Origin: Gnetum montanum
Taxonomy: Eukaryota; Streptophyta; Gnetopsida; Gnetales; Gnetaceae
DNA length: 64,000 nucleotides
NCBI GenBank assembly: GCA_015680685.1
Contig: MNCI01003829.1
Span: forward strand, 350 to 64,349
Reading direction: 5' to 3'
Both the position numbers and the translations under genes were made by a program. Position 1 is the first letter of the stretch. Each line of letters begins with the position of its first letter. The notes below the pieces were generated by a model. That model was given only the letters and a program-made list of their open reading frames with translations. It was not told the DNA's origin and did not search any database. Positions 54,941-64,000 of this stretch are shown one piece after another.

Positions 54941-57797
54941 TGGCCCCAAAACAAAAACTTCTACAAGAAGGAGAACCCTCTCAACTAAGGGAGAAACCAG
55001 CTAGAGCTGGAAGGGGCCAATAGGGACAAGTTCAACAACCATTGGAGGCAACCCATGCAATGGGACCTATTGATGAGGAGCCCGAAGTGGAATCTATTTG
55101 ACAGATTTTAGAAGAAGAATTGCCTACTGAACAATCACAACGAGGAGAAGTTCCTAGACTTGTGCTAAGGCTTAAGGTCACTTTGACTCAGGCCTTCTTT
55201 AACATCATCATGTCTTGAGAAATTCAATGATCAGTCCTTTAAGATATCAACCTTGGGCCATTCTTAGAGAAAGCTCCAACAGATGTTAAGACTCAACTAT
55301 AAACTTCTTCCATGTGGCCAATCATCACATCCAGTGGGGAGTGGTACATGGGAGAGACATATCTCTTCTGGAATAATAGAAAGTTGGGGTCCACTATCAA
55401 AATCAAGGACATTCAAGTGTCCTACTTGGTAGAAGCTATTTGTAGGCATTGGGGTTGCCTAACACTAGAACACAGTTGGCAAAACTATCCATGAAGGATG
55501 ATCCTAAGGCCAAGAAGGAGTGTACCTAGCAATGCTACAGGGTTGATCATAAGGAGTATGGTGCGCTCACACTAGCAAAGTGAATTTATTTCAAAATTGT
55601 AACTTATCACCTCAATCTAATGATGAGGCCAGGCAAGGTGACTGCCTTATTTGCCTGAGCATGCATCACTCTAAGTGAAAAATTTCTTGTCAGTCTTCCA
55701 CAACTGATCTACTTAGAGATCGAAAAGCACTTCAAAGAAAATGAATGTGGAAGGAAAATCCTACCCTTTCCCTGCCTCATTTGGAAACTTTGTAAAAGGG
55801 TAGGCATCATCTGCTACTCCAATGATATCATTAGGCATGCTCCTTTGGCCTCATGATCTGAGATCATGAAAGACAAGATGCCTACGACGATCCAAGAAGA
55901 GGAGTAGCCACCACCACCACCTACTCAAGAAACAATGTTGAAGGCTTGTGTAGCCATTGAATGCCTACACAAAATTTAAGAGCAACTCTTGAGTGAACAA
56001 GAGTAACATGTAAGAATAAGTGGGGTAAATCCATCTGTATACTGATTGAAAATGAGTCACCTTAATGAGGTAGCTTGAACAGTTAGCTAGATGGAGAGGG
56101 GTGGACCAATTTTCTCTAACCAATGCACGTAGTTACCTTTGAGGTTAGATCCGAACACTCAAGAGGTGACAATGTCATTATCACAACACCATTTATTCCT
56201 AGAAATCTTTGGGGATGCCACCACCTTCTAGGTGCATTTGGAGGAAGGAGAACGAGTAACTGTGTTGGTGATGCAGCACCAAGGATAAGAAAAAATAATT
56301 GAAGTTATTGCTGATCCTGTAGCTGAAGCATTAAATGCACCTGTAGTATCTGTACTAGACGTATCTACACTTCAAGATGTGCAAACATCTACAGGTATGA
56401 TTAGCAAAAAGTTGAATATAGCCTAGCATGAAGAGTTGCTGGAATGATCAGTGGAAACCATGCAACTAATTTTGAATATCTTCAATTTTTTGGAAGACAT
56501 CAATGCAACCTAGTTGGAGCTACTAAACGCAAGGGGGAAATGCATTATTTTGAAGGGGCAACTCATAATGGCTCAAGAATGAAATCAATGCTTGGCCATA
56601 GAGGTTGCCGAACTACATGCCTGACTTGCTGATCTTGTGATCCTTAGCCCAGCAGTAACAAGAGATGAAGCTTTCAAATAGCTTCAGGTATGATTCCAGA
56701 AGGTTGAGAAGGAGGTAGTAACGACCATCTTCAACCAGTCCATAGATGAAGCAAAAATGTACTTAATTCAGAAGGACTTGACATAGATGCACTAGGAGAA
56801 TGAGACCTTGATTGCACAAAATCATCGCTTGCATAATGTTGATGCTCAGAAGGACCAAATGCAAGAATTTATTCATCAACAGTAGGAGTAGCTTGCCAGG
56901 GTGAACACTAAATTGAGGAGATTGGCCATAGAAAATTAAAATCTATCAATGGAGAAAGTGCGTGCCTTGTGTTAGAAGTTTGCCATCAAAATTGTTGCTT
57001 GGAAGAATAAGGCTTTGAAGCTCGAAAAAGTGAAGAATCACTATAGAGACCAGGTTGGCTTGTAGAAGGAAGTCAACAAAAAACACATTTAGATGGTGAA
57101 GGAAAAGTTGAATGAAGCCCTCCAGCAACTACAATAGGGAAGAGAATTTTGGCAATCCATCGTTGATGGGATTAACACCTACAATAAAGCGGAGATTCAC
57201 TTGAAAGAGTTGCAAATTGAAGAAATGATAGAATATATGGAATTGGTCAATCTCTGATATGAAAACCTAGTAATGTTGACTGCCAAACAGCTATAGTCAG
57301 AGTTGGAGAAACAAGTGATTAGCTCATGTTTGTTATATGAGGTAGAGTTCAAGCACCACAAAGACACCAAGCAGAAGCTTGAGACTACAAACTCTGAACT
57401 CAAAGTTCTCAGAGCATGGTTTATAAGTCAACGACCCACCATTGAGAACCTAGCCAAATGGATGAATGGCTACTAGGAGCTAAAGGACACAGTTAAGGCA
57501 TTTGACATTGAATGCAAATAGTTCACTACTTGGTTCATCAATGCTAAGGAGCTGTTCCTAGAAATCCCATGTCCCTAGGATGTGCCCGTTCCAACCCACA
57601 TTGGTGAAGCTGCATGGATAATGCACAATTGCAGAAGTAAGGAGGAGAAAATGAAAGCATTGTTCGATGTTTCTTACCTCTCACTTGAAGTTGCAGTAGT
57701 AGTAGAACAACCACAACCACCTCAATTGTCGCTTGTGCATGAAGCTAGTGAAGGTCCCTCGAAACCTCAAGAGCCACCACCACGTAGGACTATCTAA
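54941..57797 (+). pseudogene. Env-position ORF of N3 (coiled-coil protein)
   Basis: About 950 codons from ATG 54941 (MAPKQKLLQEGEPSQLRE). Blocks in order: RLVLRLKVTLTQAFFNIIMS (55,155), WYMGETYLFWNNRKLGSTIK (55,340), YFKIVTYHLNLMMRPGKV (about 55,590), ILPFPCLIWKLCKRVGII (about 55,760). From about 56,740 to 57,410 a long coiled-coil region is rich in Leu/Glu/Lys/Gln. The C-terminal block YQELKDTVKAFDIECKQF (57,473), then THIGEAAWIMHNCRS (57,597), and a Pro-rich tail end it at 57,797. More than ten in-frame stops, mostly TAG where CAG (Gln) is expected. Same protein as in G and E. The FPCLI region recalls the 'putative plant transposon protein' domain of Athila-type third ORFs; not verified. 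Confidence 0.65.
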
Positions 57798-58047
57798 TCT
57801 TCTCCATCAAATTTCATGCCATCAAGGAATGTGCTATTTAATTTTGAAGAGTTGTATCATGGTGTTCAATTTTGTGTCCTAAACATTGTCATTTATTTTG
57901 TAATGTATTGATCTATACACCTAGGCACTTCATTTTTTGTCAAGTCAGTGAGTCTATTTTTTTTTAAGAAAAGTCAGTTAATAATCCCATACCTTCCCAA
58001 TTTTGTAAAAGAATTCAAGGACCAATTTTCATTTAGTTGTGGGGGTA
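57798..58047 (+). other. 3' untranslated region and polypurine tract of N3
   Basis: TAATAATCCCATACCTTCCC to GTTGTGGGGGTA (57,977-58,047) matches the last 80 bases before the 3' LTR of F. It shows that the following LTR served as a 3' LTR for this element. Confidence 0.6.
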
Positions 58048-59145
58048 TGATGAGTCACGTTTGGTTGGCTACATCGATGACGCCTTGTTGGCTAGGCCTC
58101 GTTGACGAGGCCTCATTGACATAGCCTCATCGACTGGGCCTCATTGATCAGGGCTAGTCGTTGCATCTTATCAAGCGTTGATGAGGCCTCGTTGATGTAG
58201 TGTTGATTTTTGGCTATAAATATGCACCTATCAGCCACATTTATGGCAAGAGAGATTTTAGTTGTAGCAAAGCTCTTGTAGTTTTTCCATTTGAAAGTTA
58301 GAATTTTTCTCCTGAGTGCCCATAGTAGGAGTCATTGAGTGTACAATTCTTTATTCGAGCATTGTTGTACCTAAGCATGAAAGTGTGTGTAGCAATAAAG
58401 ATGAGTTTTCTAATAAACCTTGTAGCATTTTGGATAGGTTAAATATTTTTTTTATGCATTTAATGTTTTTAATTATTTATTAAATGTTTCTAGTAATTAT
58501 GTTAACAAAGTGATTAAGCAAGATAGATTAAACATATAAGTATGACCACTTCGAGTGTAACACATATCTGCTTGGTAATCCCAGTAGCATTATTGCTTGG
58601 TATGCCTAGTAGCATAGAGCTTGGTCACTCAACAGTGAATACGTGGATTCATGATGTGTATGGAAAGTGGGACCAAATGCTTATGTTAGGGCTAGTTAAA
58701 TGCTAGTTAATTAGTTAGTTTAAACTAGTTAATCCAATCACTTTTATCTCCATTTGAACATCAAACCATAAAAATAAAAAATGATAAAAATCAAATGCCT
58801 TAATTACACTTAACCATACCAGTGTACATCACAAGTGTAATTGGGAAGACAACGATTGACCTTAAGGAAAGATTCACTTTCTAGAAGACTAGTGCACCAG
58901 AAACAATAAGGTCCATGGAATTCGGCCAAATTGCATGTGAAGACTTTGTAATTTGTATGGTTGGGCATAGGGGTACCTTGCCACTCATCAACAAGTGTAG
59001 TTGGGAAGACAATGATCATCATGATTAGATTTCACTTCCTAGAACCAATGTATTTAGGAACTTAAGGTCCATGGAATTCAATCAAATTGTGCATGAATGC
59101 TTGTAATTCATATGGTTGGGAGTAGGGTATACTTGTTGCTCATCA
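58048..59145 (+). repeat. LTR shared by N3 (as 3') and D (as 5')
   Basis: Starts TGATGAGTCACG after N3's polypurine tract and ends CTCATCA at 59,145, with D's primer site next. TATA box TATAAATA at 58,215-58,222. U3 carries repeated CGAGGCCTCG-type palindromes (58,075-58,200). The last part is duplicated: 58,831-58,990 and 58,991-59,145 align at about 80 percent and both end CTCATCA, so a first LTR end lies at 58,990. Confidence 0.75.
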
Positions 59146-59146
59146 T

Positions 59147-59164
59147 TGGTGTTGTTGCCGAGGA
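59147..59164 (+). other. Primer-binding site of element D
   Basis: TGGTGTTGTTGCCGAGGA, three mismatches to the complement of the tRNA-Asp 3' end, one base after the LTR. Confidence 0.7.
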
Positions 59165-59308
59165 CCTTTAGTTTGTTATGTGCCCTATCTAGGACTTAGT
59201 GAAAAATTATTTAACATCGTAGGAATGAACCCTAAAGTCATATCATACATCAAAATAACTACAACAATTATAAGAAAGCATACTATATTTCATGTCTTGT
59301 AATACAAA

Positions 59309-61680
59309 ATGTCTTCTTATCATAGGAGTGATTCTCTACTCAAGTTTGATGGAGTAAATTAGTAGATGCCCTAGTAATATAGAGTGATATATGCTCATCC
59401 TGACAAGTATGTATTCAATTTCATCTTTGTCTTACACTAGGATGAACAACTATGGTGGTGAGACATGAAGGGCAACGTTACGTTGCCACTTGATCGATCC
59501 ATTCCTATGATGCTCTACTAGACTCTTATGCGGTTGAACATCCAAGGACTTCATGCTGAATGTGTTGTGCAAGATAGTGATGCCAAGGATTATCATCCCA
59601 TTGATGCATAATGTCAAAGGGATGGATAGCTAGAGTAGTGTTATGAGTTTGTGAAGGGTAAGTGGTCCAATGTTTCGCCATTCTTGATGTGTCAAAAAGA
59701 TGGTTGAGAACCCTTCTCCAGGGGTTTTCCATATAGAGAGACACCTTTCTTTAACTTTGGTGAAGGAGGTCAATATTAGAACTTGCAATCCACAATACAT
59801 AATCCTAGTTCCAACAAGAATGGATGCCATGACAAAAGAAGATCAGAAGAGGAGAGTCATGGCAGGGATGTGGACAAGTAGCATGATCATGATCATGGTT
59901 GCAACCACCAAAGAGGGGGTGGTAGGCACTATGATTATGCTAGTCCTCCTTCCTTTTTACCTTTGTCATCATCTTCTTCCTTTTTTAGCTCTGAATGCAA
60001 CCACAGGGGATGCGATCATGATGTAGATGATCGATAAGACTAAGATGATCGTAGGGAGTAGTAGATAATTTAAGATTTGAGGTGTAGCCATTCAAGAGAG
60101 GTCCATCACCATGAACTAAGGGGTAGCAGAGGGCATTGTAGGCACCAGGGTCATCACTGTGATGAGCCTTTACTCACTACTTAAAACATGCTAAACATCG
60201 TAGAGCTAGTGAGAATTTCGACAAGGCACATAAAAGATTATAGAATCAAGCGATTGGATATGAACAACATCCCAAAGTTTGAGGGGGATATAACTTTCAT
60301 CCACAAAATCATCTCCAAGCTTTTCATGATGCTTGTGCCTTACAAAACATAGAAAAAAACTAGCAAAAGCTTAAGCTATTTCCTAGGACACTCATCAAAG
60401 AAGTAGAAAGCTGGTACATGTGCTTAAAGCCAGAATCAATCCATAGGTGAAGTACAATGCTCAAACTATTTAATGACAAGTATCAAATGTACTCCTGAGT
60501 GTCTAATTTGAGAAGGAAGATCTAGGGTTGGAAGAAAGGAACACATGAGTCCTTGGATTCCACCATGAGCAGATATTATTCCTTATTACACTAATGCCAT
60601 GGCCATGATTACTCTTAGTAGGAACCACTTTGCCACATCATAGATGGGCTTCACTTTGAAATGAGGAGAACTTTTGGGATCTACATCCAAGGAAGATTGT
60701 TAGAATTAAGAGCCCATCAGATCAAAAGGCTAATTGAGTAGGTAGAAAAAGAAGAAGGAGAGTTTACAAAATGCAAAAGTGCAAAAGAATACAATCAAGA
60801 TCCTTCCATTTGCAAGAGGAAGGTTCAATTTTGTGATAGTGAGGAGGAATCATCACTTCATGAGGTGGTGAATTGGAAAACCTTATTGATTTAAAAATTT
60901 AGCTCTAAGATTTCAGCTAACGTAGATCAGTTATAGGACTCTATGGATAGCATATTTCAAGTTCTAAAAATTTTTGGAGAATCCAAAGAATGAAGTAGTG
61001 ATCATGACCGTAGGAGGTGAAAAGAAGTTGAACGTGCCAAGCAAATGGGTAGGATTGCTATAGTAGAGGAAGTTGTAAAAATTGAATTAGATGATGATGG
61101 TGGGTGTGACATCTACTAATATGAAAATCCTAAGGGATTTTTCCCCATCATGTCATACTTATAGAAGTCTAAGATGTATGCTTTGAATCCATGACTAGGT
61201 AAAAGCCAAATACCCAAAAGATTACCTTATCCTCAAGGAAATCCTAGATAGTTCTATCAGCAACAACAATATTATCCAAGTGGAACTTCACCACACTTGT
61301 ATGAGTAGTATCAACAGTGGTAGAAACCATAGTTATGGGGGATGCCACCACAAAAGTAGCAATACCCTTATAGGTAGTCAAATCTATATGGGTATTACGT
61401 TTGGTAATCCCTATTTCTACATGACTCTTCCAGTCACATTTCTCCTTTCCAACATCATTACTATCCTCTTGAATACTATAGAACTCATTCGCCACATTCT
61501 GAGAGGGATGCCACATTTCATCCTTATTCTCCTATTGTTCCTACACTTGTCCCTCCATCCTTAATGTGGCTACTGCATGCTTCATCCATGCAGGGTGAAC
61601 TTCTAGCCTAGCCATAGCAACGCAATGCTACCAGGGCCATTAATCTAAAATTGGTTAATTAACTGAGTGGCTTGGAACCT
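59309..61680 (+). pseudogene. Gag of element D
   Basis: From ATG 59309 (MSSYHRSDSLLKFDG). Contains YRVIYAHPDKYVFNFIF (about 59,385), DYHPIDA (about 59,590), the capsid-like part 60,360-60,740 (LKLFPRTLIKEVESWY, then LCHIIDGLHFEMRRTFG, then LLELRAHQIKRLIE), and the KEYNQDPSICKRKVQFC segment (60,787) that F disrupts by a C-run. A reduced CDIY.YENPKG knuckle (about 61,105) and the Pro/Tyr-rich tail follow. Stops and shifts throughout; older than F. Confidence 0.7.
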
Positions 61681-62600
61681 CATGCTAGTAAAAGACCATT
61701 TTTTCAACCCAATAGCCCTCCTAAGCCATCATAGATTGAGGTATCTGGTCATGCTACTCCTACCTCATCCTCTACAAATCATTTCATCAAGGACCCTTCA
61801 AAACAAATGTCATCCAAAATCCATAATAATGCTCACTCATGCCATATCTGATTGGATCTAGGTTGGCAACCTTCCCAGGAAATTAGTTGATCTTGGGAGT
61901 CCTCTTATCTATTTGTAGGTTGTTGGGAATAAACCATGTAAAACTCTTCTTGATTTAGGTTTTGGTATGAACTTGATTTCTCATGAGATGTATACTGCCT
62001 GGAATCTGCTGCCTCTTAAGAAGAGTAATATTTGATTAGAATTGGTAGAAAACATTGGGATTGGTAGAAGACATTGTGATCGTTCTCTATGGGTGGTCTT
62101 ATCCTACCAATTTTTGAGTAATCAAGGTTAAGAACTATAAGGGGGACTTCCCAATCATTATGGAAAGGGCATGGCCAAGCACTCTTGATGTGAGAATCGG
62201 CATTAGAGATCTTTCCTTAAAGATATGTAAGGAAAATGCATTTGGAAAGATCAAGAAGAAGCAAGTTCTATGCATCACATATAGTGATCCAGGGTGCAAT
62301 TCCATGCAAAAACTCTAGTTCATGAAATGAGCATCTATTTTTGCATGTAGGAAGTATGCACATGAAGTAGATATTCAAAGGTGTTTTTACGCAGTGGCCA
62401 CAAGACAAGAGGATACCCAGTGGTTTACTACTGATTTTGAAAGCAGCATAATGTGCATGGAACCTACTGAGAGCTTGACAGGTACTTATGTTGTAGGCAT
62501 GGATGAACTAGACAATGTTCATTACCAACTCTTTAATAATGAAAATGATGATACCAATTACGAAGAGTTGGAGTTCCCTAAGAATTTCAAATAAGAGTTC
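61681..62600 (+). pseudogene. Protease and linker of element D
   Basis: Retropepsin-like: active-site segment TLLDLGFGMNLISHEMY (Asp codon 61,953; D-L-G as in many plant gypsy proteases), GWSYPTNF (about 62,092), IIMERAWPSTLDV (about 62,156), then the linker with ARKYAHEV and a 66-codon open part at 62,394-62,594. Frame breaks near 61,900 and 62,040. Confidence 0.65.
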
Positions 62601-64000
62601 CTAGAGTTGAAAGCTCTACCTACTGGCCTAGAATATGCATTTTTAAAAAATGGCCTCCTAAGAAAAAAGAAAAACTATTGAAGGTGGTCAATATATGGCT
62701 AACAACCTTTTCTTGGTCATATCCTAAAATCACTGGAATTGATCCACAGATATGTTAGCACTACAATTATACTAATCCATCCATGAAGCCAAGGAGGCAA
62801 CCACAATGATGGTTGAACCCAAAATTAAAGCAAATCATCAAAGAGGAGATTAAGAAACTCCTTAAGGCAAGGTTCATCAACCCCATTATAGATAGAGAGT
62901 GGGTTAGCCCACTCGTGATAGTGCCAAAGAGAGGTAGAAAATGGTAGGTTTGTATTGACTTTAGGCTATTAAACATGGAAACATTCAAAGATCATTTTTC
63001 ATTGCCATTAATTAATTAGGTTTTGGACACCATATCTAGGCATTCCTATTACAATTTTCTGGATGGTTATAGTGGCTATAAACAAATCCAAATTACACCA
63101 AAAGACCAGGCCAAAACAACATTCACAAGTTTGTGGGGGACCTTTGCATATCACAAGATGCCTTTTGGTTTGTGCAATGCTCTTGCCACTTTCCAACATC
63201 TAGTCTCAGGCATCTTTCAACAAAAAATCAATAGTTGAGTGGAAGTCTTTATAGATGACTTCTCCACTTATGGTATTACATTCGAGTAGGCCTTAGACCA
63301 CCTTAAGTAAGTACTCAAAAGATGTGTGAAAACAAATTTGTAGCTCAATTGGCAAAAGATCCATTTCGTGGTCTAAGAAGGCATTGTATTGGAGCATAGA
63401 ATTTCATAGGAATGGATTAAGGTAGACCTTGAAAAGATAAAGGTCATCTAAGTAATCACCTATCAACTAGAAATTGTAAAAGATGTTTGATCATTTCTTG
63501 GACACACTGGCTACTACCAATGATTTATAGAGAATTTCTCCAAGATTGCAAAACCATTGGTTAAGCTAATGAAGAAAGATGCTTATTTCAGCTAGACCAA
63601 GGAATGTAAAAATGCATTCTAGAGCCTCAAGAAGAAGCTCATAGAGAATCCAATTCTACAAGCACTTGACTAGTCCAAACTGTTTCATATAAAGACAGAT
63701 GCATCAAATTATGCCTTAGGAGCTATGCTTATGTAGTTACATGATAAGAAATGTCCATATTATATCCACTACATAAGTCGAAGCATTGTGGGTGCATACT
63801 TTAATTACATCATCATAGAGAAAGAATTGATGGCAGTGGTGTATGCTCTAAAAACGTTTAGGTACTATGTGCCTGGATATAAATTATTTATGCACACTGA
63901 TCATAGTGCCATCTACTTCCTGATGAACAAGCCAATGGTAAGTCCCCGTGTCATATAGTGGCTTGTGATCTTGTAAGAATTCAATCTCACAATGGTAGAT
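62601..64000 (+). pseudogene. Reverse transcriptase and RNase H of element D (cut by window end)
   Basis: RT from about 62,790: KQIIKEEIKKLLKARFINP, SPLVIVPKRGRKW, then FLDGYSGYKQIQ (motif A region, 63,058), MPFGLCNALATFQHL (63,161), catalytic box VFIDDFS (F-I-D-D codons 63,248-63,259), SFLGHTGYY (63,492). RNase H: HIKTDASNYALGAML (63,690), EKELMAVVYALKTFRYYVPG (63,820) and FMHTDHSAIYFLMNKP (63,888). Single stops, mostly TAG, interrupt it. The most complete pol here; integrase would lie beyond the window. Confidence 0.75.

Overview
The window looks like a stretch of a large, AT-rich, transposon-dominated seed-plant genome. A gymnosperm is my best guess, but that is inference. Almost all of the sequence is nested LTR retrotransposons and LINEs. 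I can support one host gene: a spliced bHLH transcription factor of the SPATULA/ALCATRAZ type at 51,091-53,033 (+). It lies in a transposon-poor island of about 4.5 kb (about 49.2-54.0 kb).

Most elements belong to one Athila-like Ty3/gypsy lineage. Shared marks are LTRs running TGATGAG...CTCATCA, a primer-binding site complementary to the 3' end of plant tRNA-Asp, a GGGGGTA tract before the 3' LTR, a proline-rich gag, a retropepsin-like protease, RT-RNase H, integrase, and a third 'env-position' ORF downstream of pol. I call the copies A (1-2080, -), B (2081-5006, -, with A inserted in its gag), G (10,258-20,556, -), E (20,978-35,240, -), F (36,167-43,211, +, complete with 5-bp target duplication), N3 (about 53,990-58,047, +, only the env-position half) and D (58,048 to the window end, +). 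N3 and D share one LTR. Other elements are a gypsy gag remnant of a different type (6.6-8.1 kb, -), a gag-only copia element (25,462-29,855, +) inside E, an RTE-type LINE (+) cut into three pieces at 20.6, 35.2 and 43.2 kb by insertion of E and F, an L1-type LINE (44.5-48.7 kb, +), and a tRNA-derived SINE-like sequence near 9.0 kb.

Inferred order of events: the RTE LINE came first; E landed between its RT motifs A and C; the copia element then landed in E, and E's integrase segment was lost; F landed in the LINE's 3' part. F is probably recent, because its TSD is perfect and its LTRs agree closely outside U3. Its 3' LTR carries a 96-base assembly gap, and a single N in its 5' LTR marks a suspect join.

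The most unusual signals are these. (1) Every LTR family here has a block of repeated short palindromes just upstream of its TATA box, with a different palindrome in each family. (2) The env-position ORF has its own internal promoter that copies the palindrome type of its element's LTR, followed by a leader that looks spliced just before the ATG. (3) The bHLH gene has a GC-AG intron inside its dimerisation-domain coding region, three upstream ORFs, and a possible alternative last exon.
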